Assembly (NCBI GenBank): GCA_012511925.1 | Contig: JAAZFD010000358.1 | Coordinates: 1 to 7,776, forward strand | Length of the DNA: 7,776 bases | DNA from: Clostridiales bacterium | Lineage (GTDB): Bacteria; Bacillota; Clostridia; Christensenellales; CAG-138 | Direction of reading: 5' to 3' | Shown: positions 1 to 6,236 of the stretch, in pieces | Numbering within the stretch: the stretch's first letter is position 1 | Layout of the letters: the number at the start of each line of letters is the position of its first letter | Translations under genes and position numbers: made by a program | The notes under the pieces: model-generated | The model's input: only the letters and a program-made list of their open reading frames with translations | Told to the model about the DNA's origin: nothing | The model's database searches: none

Positions 1-3000
1 CAACTAACTTCCACCTGCCTGACGCTCCGCCAAAGAGGGCTGCACAAAACTATGGCTTTGACGGCTGGGCTTATCCGGGCGGTGCAACCAAGGTTCAAGC
101 AGGGGCAGCATTCCCATTAACGGAGGACATTACCTTTACAGCTACTTGGAGAGTTCTACCGCAATATACATTATCGTTTAGCGGAAACGGTGGAACGCTT
201 AAGCTATTCCCAGGTTTTGTGAACAGTACAAAGTTTTACGAAGGCACGGATATTACTGAAATTGTTATGGGTTCAACTGCAACAAGGGCGAAATATACAT
301 TTTTAGGCTGGTCGTTTGGTGTTGTTTCTTATCCGACCGATTATGTAGGAAACATAGGTATTATGAAAAATACCTCCCTTTTGGCAGTTTGGGAGGAGAT
401 TACATATCAGCTTACATTTGACCTTGCAGGCGGTACGGGTGAAACATTAGACGGCAGATATGCGCAAAGCAAAGTGGTTAAAATGCCCGTTACCCCTCCC
501 CAAAAGGACGGTTTGGCGTTTAACGGTTGGAAATGCACCGAAACAGGCATAACCGTATTGGCGGGCGGTAGTTTTACAATGCCTGGACACGATGCTACAT
601 TAGTAGCGCAATGGGTAGAAGGTTACACTGTTCACTTTGAGAAGAACGGTGGCGAAGGTGAAGTACCCGAAGATATGCTTTATCCGCCAAACGGAAAAAT
701 TAAATTGCCTCCCGCAACTATTCTAACAAAGTTTGACCACAGCTTCACAAACTGGGCGTGTAGCGCAGACGGTAAAAATTACGCAGCTAATTATACCTAC
801 ACGGTTATTAAAGATGTAACATTTACAGCCAACTTTACACCTTTAAAGCACAAGGTAAAGTTCAATAAAAACTGCACTTTGTCTGCAACTGTGCCATCGG
901 ATACAGGCTCCTACGAAACGGATGCAACCGGTACGGTTAAAACACCTGCCAATCCAGGCACTACGGCTTTAAGGGAAAAATATAAGTTTGTAGGTTGGGG
1001 ATTCGACCCAACAGACAGTCCAGAGCTGCTACAACAATACGATACATTCCCTATGCCCCAAGGTGGAACAAACCTTTACGCTTATTGGGTTACAATGTCT
1101 AAGCTTACATTCAATGTAAGGGGTATAGACTCCGGAAAGCTTAAGCAGGTTCCCGCGGGTATAACTATTAACGGTGAAGATACATTCGTAACCGAAATAA
1201 CCAAGGTAGATGAGGGAATAAACATTTATAATTATATGTTTGGCACCACACTATCCTGCGATAACGAAGAATACATATTCTTAGGTTGGGTTAATCAAGC
1301 AGACCCGAGCATAGTATATACCTCCGATAATCCTATAATCCCCATGCCAGCTAACGATGTAACCTATGTTGCGTATTGGGGGCAACCGTTTGAATTAACA
1401 TTTAACACAAATGGAGGAACAGGCGGGCCAGAGGGATTTAGCTTCTATGCAGGACACGATATAAAAATCCCCAATGAAGTACCTACTAAGGCTGACCACA
1501 TATTCAGCGGATGGGAATATGGCGGCGGAGTAATCGTATTTGAGGGCGGCACTATATTAAATGCACCTGCTAATGACTTAGAGCTTGTTGCACAATGGAC
1601 TGCGCTTGAAATCTATATCGAATATGATGCAAACGGCGGTACGGGCGGTCCACAAAACTATACTATTGATTGCCATAATTCGGGCGTGTATGTCATACCA
1701 CTATCTACACCCACAAAAGCTGGGTATAGCTTCAAACCCTGGGCATCAACGCTTGGTACCTATCTGAATCCAGGAGATAGTATAAGCTACAGCCCAAGTA
1801 TGGCAGGCACGACAATAGTATTAACTGCCGAGTATGAGCGAATAGTTTGCATATTAACTTATAATGCAAACGGCGGTAATGGAGTAATGACAGACTCAAA
1901 TAGTCCTTACTATCAACTCGATACAGTTACGGTTATGGATAATACATTCAAGCGACCTACATATAACTTTATCGGCTTCAACACAAAGGCTAATGGCTCA
2001 GGAGTAAGCTATAATGGTGGCGATACATTCACAATCAACGAAAACACAACGCTATACGCTCAATGGGAGTTCATAGGCGGTGAGGGTCCCTTTGATTACG
2101 ATGTCGAATATACCGTATTTGATGCCTTTAACAACGAATCCTTAGGCGTTGAAAAGGTAGTTCTATGGATGGGACTAAATGACTCATTAACAATCAATAG
2201 TAGCAACTTTACAGATTACTTCCCAGGATGCAAGCCGTATAGTGCAAGCAATGGCTTTAATGCTACATATTCGGTTACATTCACAACACAAAATGGTGCA
2301 ATATCCTCATCAGCGGAATCCGTTAGCGTATATAGGTTTGTAAACATTAGCGATGCTGAATATGTAAAGCTTACTACGCATGCAGGACTTAACAATGTTG
2401 CCAAGGATGCTACTCACATGGGCAAGAATTATCAGATGCAAAACGATATTAGCTGCTCTGATAAATTCACACCATTGGGTTGGGTAAACGGTTCAAGCGC
2501 AACGAGAATACCGTTTGCAGGCATATTTGACGGTAACAACAAGCAAATTACCGGCTTTAACGCTGACTGGGGAACAAGCGGCGGAAATCAAAAATATGTA
2601 GGCTTGTTTGCTAACAACGCAGGTACTATCAAAAATGTAAAGCTTGTCGGCAACGACAATATTTTAGCCCTAACCTATACGGGTGGAATAGCGGCATACA
2701 ATAACGGCAGTATTTCGAATTGCTCAATTAAGCTTACAACAGGCTCGATTATTCGCTCGCAAGAGAAGAACATTCAAAGCGGAGATGGCTTTGCGGGCGG
2801 AATTGTCGGTTACAACGATACAAGCGGTACTATCACTAATTGTATAAGCGATGTGCCTATGGTTTCGGCGCATACCTATTGCGGCGGTATAGCGGGGCTA
2901 AACCGTGGAAGCATAACGGATTGCGAATCCGTAAGCGGTATTAACGATGATTATGCCGCAAGTGATTTAAACTACGGTTCTATCGGTCTTTACCACGCAG

Positions 3001-3953
3001 GCGGCATAACGGGCGCAAACTATGGCAATGTTACAAATTGCACAGTTCCCCTTACTACGGGCTATTACATCTATGCAAGTGGATTTACAGGCGGCATAGC
3101 GGGCAGTACATACAACGGCTCTACGATAAGCGGTTGTGTAGTAAAGCTGTCGGGCTATGATACCTGCATAAATGCAAGGGTTGTAGTTGGCGGTATAGTG
3201 GGAGCGAACCTAAGCGGTGCTACGATAACAGATTCGCATATTTGGATGAATAACTCGAATAATGAGGTAGCGGCTGCTGTTTCAACTACCTATACGGTAG
3301 GCAGCGAGTCATTACAGGGCTCATTTGCAGGCGGTATTGCAGGCATTAACGAAGGCAATATCAAAAAATCAACCATATATAGCCCCACAGGAGCATGGGT
3401 ATATACATGGGGTCCCGATTATAGCTGGTATGACTATGTAGGCGGCATTGCGGGTGTGAACTGCGGCTCAATATCTGAATGTTGGGGATACAATGTAAAG
3501 CTGAACGAACACCTATATCCCGTGTATTATCTTGCAGACATACAATATCATGGTAGGGTTGGCGGCATAACGGGCGGCAACCGTAGCGGAGGCACAATAA
3601 ACGATTGCTGGATGTGGCGCGTTGAATTGGTTTCATACAAGTGGGGCGGCGGCTTAGTAGGCGAGCAAAAGGCAGGTGCTTCAATAAACAACTGCTGGGT
3701 ATATTGCTCTGGTGCTTCGGGCTCTGTATCACATTTAGGCGATTCGATACCAAGCCCTTACTGTGCAGGTTCATATAGCAACATTGTAATTTGGGATGGT
3801 TGGGAGCAAATGGCAGGCACCCGAATAGGCACGAACTATCCAGGTGCGGATGCGCTTAGGAATATGCTACCCGCAGAGTTAAGCTCTGATAAATGGGAAG
3901 CAAGTCCCGATGGACCCATGCTTAAAAACAATCCGCTTGTAACAACGAGGTAA
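1..3953 (+). CDS. Large secreted/surface repeat protein (InlB B-repeats + GLUG repeats), 5' end missing
   Basis: The reading frame is open from position 3 to the TAA at 3951-3953, giving 1316 residues, and runs off the left edge. The GTG at 219 lies inside a repeat and is not the start. Residues 1-690 are InlB/Listeria-Bacteroides-type B-repeats, each with a YxLTFxxNGG-like opening strand, a central F-x-GW motif and a closing L-x-A-x-W. Residues 691-864 are a linker with beta-rich, Ser/Thr-rich sequence. Residues 865-1233 are GLUG-like repeats (x-GGI-x-G-x-N-x-G-x-I-x-x-C), probably a beta-helix. The C-terminus has no LPXTG, no terminal hydrophobic anchor and no SLH or LysM domain. Proteins with these repeats are typically exported surface or adhesin-like proteins. 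Secretion is inferred, because any signal peptide would be upstream of the window. A lipoprotein gene follows 80 bp downstream on the same strand. Role in adhesion is plausible but unproven. Confidence 0.9.
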   Translation, partial: TNFHLPDAPPKRAAQNYGFDGWAYPGGATKVQAGAAFPLTEDITFTATWRVLPQYTLSFSGNGGTLKLFPGFVNSTKFYEGTDITEIVMGSTATRAKYTFLGWSFGVVSYPTDYVGNIGIMKNTSLLAVWEEITYQLTFDLAGGTGETLDGRYAQSKVVKMPVTPPQKDGLAFNGWKCTETGITVLAGGSFTMPGHDATLVAQWVEGYTVHFEKNGGEGEVPEDMLYPPNGKIKLPPATILTKFDHSFTNWACSADGKNYAANYTYTVIKDVTFTANFTPLKHKVKFNKNCTLSATVPSDTGSYETDATGTVKTPANPGTTALREKYKFVGWGFDPTDSPELLQQYDTFPMPQGGTNLYAYWVTMSKLTFNVRGIDSGKLKQVPAGITINGEDTFVTEITKVDEGINIYNYMFGTTLSCDNEEYIFLGWVNQADPSIVYTSDNPIIPMPANDVTYVAYWGQPFELTFNTNGGTGGPEGFSFYAGHDIKIPNEVPTKADHIFSGWEYGGGVIVFEGGTILNAPANDLELVAQWTALEIYIEYDANGGTGGPQNYTIDCHNSGVYVIPLSTPTKAGYSFKPWASTLGTYLNPGDSISYSPSMAGTTIVLTAEYERIVCILTYNANGGNGVMTDSNSPYYQLDTVTVMDNTFKRPTYNFIGFNTKANGSGVSYNGGDTFTINENTTLYAQWEFIGGEGPFDYDVEYTVFDAFNNESLGVEKVVLWMGLNDSLTINSSNFTDYFPGCKPYSASNGFNATYSVTFTTQNGAISSSAESVSVYRFVNISDAEYVKLTTHAGLNNVAKDATHMGKNYQMQNDISCSDKFTPLGWVNGSSATRIPFAGIFDGNNKQITGFNADWGTSGGNQKYVGLFANNAGTIKNVKLVGNDNILALTYTGGIAAYNNGSISNCSIKLTTGSIIRSQEKNIQSGDGFAGGIVGYNDTSGTITNCISDVPMVSAHTYCGGIAGLNRGSITDCESVSGINDDYAASDLNYGSIGLYHAGGITGANYGNVTNCTVPLTTGYYIYASGFTGGIAGSTYNGSTISGCVVKLSGYDTCINARVVVGGIVGANLSGATITDSHIWMNNSNNEVAAAVSTTYTVGSESLQGSFAGGIAGINEGNIKKSTIYSPTGAWVYTWGPDYSWYDYVGGIAGVNCGSISECWGYNVKLNEHLYPVYYLADIQYHGRVGGITGGNRSGGTINDCWMWRVELVSYKWGGGLVGEQKAGASINNCWVYCSGASGSVSHLGDSIPSPYCAGSYSNIVIWDGWEQMAGTRIGTNYPGADALRNMLPAELSSDKWEASPDGPMLKNNPLVTTR
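3..2072 (+). repeat. InlB B-repeat / Flg_new-type tandem domains (1 partial + 8 complete)
   Basis: Nine divergent protein repeats of roughly 70-95 residues follow one another. The first is cut by the window edge and ends in FTATW near 149. The others end in LLAVW, LVAQW, FTANF, LYAYW, YVAYW, LVAQW, LTAEY and LYAQW. Each carries a mid-repeat FxGW-like core such as FLGW, FNGW, FVGW or FSGW; it is degenerate in some copies (FTNW, FKPW, FIGF). The NGG(T/N)G turn is best kept in the last three copies. Divergence is high at DNA level, so this is an old expansion rather than a recent slippage product. Such repeats form small beta-grasp-like modules that act as stalks or spacers in surface proteins. 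Confidence 0.85.
2595..3701 (+). repeat. GLUG-motif repeats (about 11 copies)
   Basis: Eleven successive motifs are visible. They include YVGLFANNAGTIKNV, YTGGIAAYNNGSISNC, FAGGIVGYNDTSGTITNC, YCGGIAGLNRGSITDC, HAGGITGANYGNVTNC, FTGGIAGSTYNGSTISGC, VVGGIVGANLSGATITDS, FAGGIAGINEGNIKKS, YVGGIAGVNCGSISEC, RVGGITGGNRSGGTINDC and WGGGLVGEQKAGASINNC. This is the GLUG pattern known from surface proteins and IgA-protease-like proteins. The even spacing and the recurring Cys at the end of each turn suggest a right-handed beta-helix with stacked cysteines. The helix fold is inference. Confidence 0.8.
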
Positions 3954-3967
3954 GCACTCGCTTGCCA

Positions 3968-3996
3968 TGCGGAGCGGTTGCGTTTGCCGCTCCGCA
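3968..3996 (+). other. Perfect 10-bp stem-loop between adhesin and lipoprotein genes
   Basis: TGCGGAGCGG at 3968-3977 pairs perfectly with CCGCTCCGCA at 3987-3996 around a 9-nt loop. It starts 15 bp after the adhesin stop codon and ends 38 bp before the lipoprotein ATG. It is followed by an A-rich tract, not a T tract, so it is not a standard intrinsic terminator on the plus strand. It could act as a 3'-end stabiliser or processing site that separates the expression of two co-transcribed genes. Confidence 0.6.
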
Positions 3997-4033
3997 AAAT
4001 CAAAAAAACATTAAACAAAGCATGGAGGGAAAT

Positions 4034-4510
4034 ATGAAGAAAATAAAGGTGCTTATAGCTTTTTTGCTTGTTTGCCTTATCACAGCTATGCTGTTTACCG
4101 CTTGCAAAAAAGAAGTAACAAATGAAAATGAAACGGGCATACGCTCACGCAATCCCACAGGAAGTCCTTTAGAGGACGAAGAGCTTATAGAGCTAAACAG
4201 GGATAATGAGGATAAAAACGAAATAAAATTACCCGATAACGACTTTACCTTGCTTATGCCAAAAATGGAAGTAAAGCTAAAAACCGTTGCGGATAACAAA
4301 TTTGGAACAACCGCAATCTATGAGGCAATATCCAAAAGCGATTTTGAAGCATTGGTGATGAAGGTCAAGGAAATAGGCTTCAACATGGATGTTAAAGCAA
4401 GCGGCTTGGAGTTTAGTGCCGCTAATGCTGACGGAATGCTTATAAAAATACTGTCAGCAAAACAGGAAATAAAGATTTCTGTTTACAATGATAATAAGCA
4501 TTTTGGCTAA
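4034..4510 (+). CDS. Small predicted lipoprotein of unknown function
   Basis: The ATG at 4034 is chosen because GGAGGG lies at 4024-4029 and the protein then begins with a proper lipoprotein signal: KK-x-K, a hydrophobic stretch at residues 6-20, and a lipobox FTA-C with the lipidated Cys at residue 24. An upstream in-frame TTG at 3962 would start inside the preceding stem-loop and bury the signal peptide. The protein is 158 residues. Residues 25-65 are a charged, acidic, probably flexible linker. Residues 66-154 look like a small alpha/beta domain, with an amphipathic SKSDFEALVMKVKEIGFN helix and then beta strands ending IKISVYND. This resembles small C-terminal domains seen in other Firmicute lipoproteins (possibly the DUF6591 type; uncertain). 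It should be anchored on the outer face of the membrane. No promoter is evident in the 80-bp gap, so it may share the adhesin transcript. Confidence 0.85.
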   Translation: MKKIKVLIAFLLVCLITAMLFTACKKEVTNENETGIRSRNPTGSPLEDEELIELNRDNEDKNEIKLPDNDFTLLMPKMEVKLKTVADNKFGTTAIYEAISKSDFEALVMKVKEIGFNMDVKASGLEFSAANADGMLIKILSAKQEIKISVYNDNKHFG

Positions 4511-4534
4511 TACTACTCTTACCTATCTCTTTTT

Positions 4535-4555
4535 TGCCCCGAAAGGGGCATTTTT
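4535..4555 (+). terminator. Rho-independent terminator after the lipoprotein gene
   Basis: The stem TGCCCC (4535-4540) pairs with GGGGCA (4545-4550) around a GAAA tetraloop and is followed by five T residues at 4551-4555. It lies 25 bp after the lipoprotein stop. Stem, stable GNRA loop and T tract make this a clear intrinsic terminator for the plus strand. Confidence 0.85.
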
Positions 4556-4567
4556 ACAACTCTAATT

Positions 4568-4601
4568 GGTTATTGAGTTATTATAACCTGCACTAACTCA
4601 A
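4568..4601. other. Two overlapping inverted repeats in intergenic DNA
   Basis: TTGAGTTA (4573-4580) is repeated inverted as TAACTCAA (4594-4601), an 8-bp perfect arm with a 13-nt spacer. A second perfect repeat, GGTTAT (4568-4573) with ATAACC (4583-4588), overlaps the first, so only one could form as RNA or cruciform at a time. The region lies between the terminator at 4535-4555 and the gene remnant starting at 4622. It may be an old operator, or chance in AT-rich DNA. Confidence 0.3.
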
Positions 4602-4621
4602 AACTATTCTACAATTATTAA

Positions 4622-4782
4622 CCCCGAAGAAGTAGAGCGTTCTATGACGAAGCAAGTCCCACATTCAAAAATATTATATTTTGGCTTGTGCTGGCTGTAA
4701 TAGTAATTACTGTGTTAGTTATTTACTATGCTTCAAAGGTTGATGCAGAAGTCTCCCTTGCAGTTTTGGTATTTGACTAATT
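4622..4782 (+). pseudogene. Probable remnant of a small membrane-protein gene
   Basis: A frame open from 4622 to the TAA at 4780-4782 encodes a hydrophilic start (RAFYDEASPTFKN) followed by a strong single membrane helix (IIFWLVLAVIVITVLVIYY) and a short tail. There is no ATG and no ribosome binding site before the helix; the frame is closed just upstream by TAA at 4619-4621. An adjacent frame reads NPEEVERSMTKQ before 4660, which would fit an original protein broken by a frameshift near 4640. The remaining DNA then became the spacer carrying the next gene's promoter. The call rests only on the well-formed membrane helix, so chance cannot be excluded. Confidence 0.3.
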
Positions 4783-4801
4783 CTATTCGGTTCTTTATAA
4801 T
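4773..4801 (+). promoter_or_regulatory. Sigma-A-type promoter for the LRR/zinc-ribbon gene
   Basis: TTGACT at 4773-4778 and TATAAT at 4796-4801 are separated by exactly 17 bp. This is a near-perfect vegetative promoter, with transcription expected to start near 4808. The ribosome binding site AAGGGAG (4819-4825) follows, 6 nt before the ATG at 4832, leaving a leader of about 24 nt. Confidence 0.8.
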
Positions 4802-4831
4802 AATGGTAGCAATTCAAAAAGGGAGTGTTTT

Positions 4832-5704
4832 ATGGCAAAGGCTAAATGTATTTTTTGCGGCGGAATAGTCGATATAGACGATGCGTTTCAAGAATTCGCA
4901 TGTCCAATTTGTAGTGAGGTCGGCAAGGCAGACAAGGCAATCGAGCGCTATCAAGCAATTTCAGAGGAAAGCTTCAAGGAAAAAATGAACACCAAGTACA
5001 TAGGTGATTTTTCTATTTTAGATGATAAGCTATTAAAATATACTGGAATGGAAAGTGAGGTAGAAATACCTGCTGGTGTTAAAATCATAGGCAAGGAAGC
5101 GTTCATGGATAATGTGTATGTAGAATCCGTTGTGCTTCCGCTTGGTGCAGTCGAAATCGAGGAAAAAGCATTTTATAATTGCGAATCGCTGTCAAATATT
5201 TTACTTCCTAACAGCTTGCGAGTAATAAGGCATAGTGTGTTTGGCGAGTGCAAGAAACTTCGAAAAATCGTTCTTCCTGCAAACATTCGCACAATCGAGC
5301 GTGAATGCTTTCAGAACTGCGAATCGCTTGTTAGCGCAAAACTTCCTAAAGAGATTACTTTGATTGACTGGGATATGTTTGAGAACTGCTATAGTCTTGA
5401 AAGCATTGAGGTTCCCGAAAACGTAACGAAAATTAACTGGGATGCGTTCAAGAATTGCAGGTCATTAACAAGCATTTCTATTCCCGCTAATGTGCAGGAG
5501 ATAGGTGCAGGTGCTTTTGCTGGATGCTCTAAGCTGCAAAGCATAGTTGTTGAGAAACGCAAGAACAAGTTAGTTATAAACCGAAACGCATTTGCAGACA
5601 CCCCAGCGCATGACGAGTGGGAAAGAATGGGCGTTTGCCAGTTGTGTGGTAGCGACAAGAACATTTTCGGCAAGTGCAAGTATTGTGTTGAGGGGTTTGA
5701 TTGA
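4832..5704 (+). CDS. BspA-like leucine-rich-repeat protein with Cys4 zinc-ribbon modules at both ends
   Basis: The protein has 290 residues. The start is supported by AAGGGAG at 4819-4825 and the promoter just upstream. Residues 6-27 hold a CxxC-x14-CxxC module (Cys 6, 9, 24, 27), a zinc-ribbon-like element. Residues from about 48 to 255 are LRR_5/BspA-type repeats of about 23 residues (pattern AFxNCxSLxxIxLPxxVxxI), roughly eight or nine copies, forming a curved solenoid that is usually a protein-binding surface. Residues 269-285 hold a second Cys4 module (CxxC-x9-CxxC). There is no signal peptide or membrane segment, so the protein is predicted cytoplasmic, unlike the better-known exported BspA proteins. 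Metal binding and partner binding are inferred from the motifs; the actual partner is unknown. It is transcribed from its own promoter and converges with the minus-strand membrane-protein genes. Confidence 0.9.
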   Translation: MAKAKCIFCGGIVDIDDAFQEFACPICSEVGKADKAIERYQAISEESFKEKMNTKYIGDFSILDDKLLKYTGMESEVEIPAGVKIIGKEAFMDNVYVESVVLPLGAVEIEEKAFYNCESLSNILLPNSLRVIRHSVFGECKKLRKIVLPANIRTIERECFQNCESLVSAKLPKEITLIDWDMFENCYSLESIEVPENVTKINWDAFKNCRSLTSISIPANVQEIGAGAFAGCSKLQSIVVEKRKNKLVINRNAFADTPAHDEWERMGVCQLCGSDKNIFGKCKYCVEGFD

Positions 5705-5705
5705 G

Positions 5706-5942
5706 CCGTTATCCATAATGCTGAACGGGCGAAATCCTGCTTAATCCGTTTTCTTGCAAAAACGGGTGAAATCCTGCTTAATCCGTTTTCTTGCAAAAAC
5801 GGGTGAAAGCCTGCTTCCGCAGGGTGAAATATTTTTTCTACGAAAAAATGTGAAATATGTTTTCTTCGGAAAACCTATGAAATCCGCGCGGCGGATAGGA
5901 AAATTTCTTGCTTCGCAAGGTACACGCCTACTACGGTGAAAT
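5706..5942. repeat. Array of short hairpins separated by GTGAAAT-like linkers
   Basis: About nine small inverted repeats sit head to tail. Arm pairs: CCGTT 5706-5710 with 5724-5728; CCGTTTT 5746-5752 with AAAACGG 5759-5765; the same at 5783-5789 with 5796-5802; CCTGC 5810-5814 with GCAGG 5819-5823; ATTTTTTC 5831-5838 with GAAAAAAT 5842-5849; GTTTTC 5859-5864 with GAAAAC 5869-5874 (a C-UUCG-G tetraloop); ATCCGC 5882-5887 with GCGGAT 5891-5896; CTTGC 5907-5911 with GCAAG 5915-5919; a weak CGCC/GGTG pair 5925-5938. Linkers match GTGAAAT at 5766, 5824, 5850 and 5936, with variants at 5729 (GCGAAAT), 5803 (GTGAAAG), 5877 (ATGAAAT) and 5897 (AGGAAAA). Stems differ completely in sequence while pairing and linker are kept. 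The array lies between convergent genes and may also act as a terminator. No coding potential is credible here. Confidence 0.8.
5731..5804 (+). repeat. Perfect 37-bp tandem duplication inside the hairpin array
   Basis: Positions 5731-5767 and 5768-5804 are identical 37-bp units. Each begins GAAATCCTGCTTAATCC and contains one CCGTTTT/AAAACGG hairpin. A third, partial unit begins at 5805 (GAAAGCCTGCTT) and then diverges into the next hairpin. Full identity between the copies points to a recent duplication, so the array is probably still changing length. Confidence 0.9.
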
Positions 5943-6216
5943 AAATCGTAAAAGTCTTGTATGGTTTTTTACTGATAAGAAATTCGCCGTCAACTGCAAT
6001 ATCGAGGAAATTGCCTACAGCGACAATCCTGCATTCTTTATCTTCAAGCGTTATTTGCTGGTCTAATCCTATAAAGGTTTTTAGCGTGGTAGGTGTTTGT
6101 GTTAGTACATTATTTTTGTCTATCGTAAGCGTTTGCTTACCTATCCATAAATAGCGCTCGTAATATACGCTATGCTTGTTTCCTTCAAATTCAAATTCAA
6201 TTCGTTTACTTGGCAT
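5875..6216 (-). pseudogene. Third paralog of the membrane-protein family, C-terminally truncated by the hairpin array
   Basis: The frame begins at the ATG 6216-6214, with TAGGAT upstream at 6222-6229 as a modest ribosome binding site. It encodes 113 residues. Residues 1-89 align throughout with the N-terminal domains of the two upstream paralogs: MPSK-x-x-x-FE-x-(D/E)GNKH, YYER, GKQ-x-L, IGLDQ, L-x-(D/E)KECR, (D/N)-x-A-V-DGE(F/Y)L, SKKPYK. Where the others continue into PWW and three membrane helices, this one runs into the array: residues from about 91 (TIYFT onward) are encoded by array DNA and are unlike any paralog. The membrane domain is therefore lost. It may be a dead gene or may make a soluble N-terminal domain. 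It lies 20 bp downstream of the second paralog, as the last gene of the same presumed operon. Confidence 0.75.
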
Positions 6217-6236
6217 AGATTTATCCTATCTTGTTA

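Noticed and set aside
219..221. GTG as the start codon of the large surface protein
   Set aside because: The frame is open to the left edge and encodes recognisable B-repeat sequence upstream (FDGW near 55-66, FTATW near 135-149), so the true start lies outside the window.
3962..3964. TTG as an earlier start of the lipoprotein
   Set aside because: It has no ribosome binding site, starts at the foot of a stem-loop and would place about 24 residues before the lipoprotein signal peptide. The ATG at 4034 has GGAGGG and a normal signal sequence.
3361..4299. Minus-strand ORFs antisense to the adhesin C-terminus and the lipoprotein
   Set aside because: They oppose well-supported plus-strand genes and show no domain, signal or ribosome binding site.
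5389..5796. Minus-strand ORF overlapping the LRR gene and the hairpin array
   Set aside because: It is antisense to the LRR gene and starts inside the array; its sequence has no domain and no ribosome binding site of note.
5706..5942. CRISPR array or integron attC sites
   Set aside because: Only one pair of units is identical, there are no regular unique spacers between constant repeats, and no cas genes. The linker does not match the GTTRRRY core of attC sites and no integrase is present.
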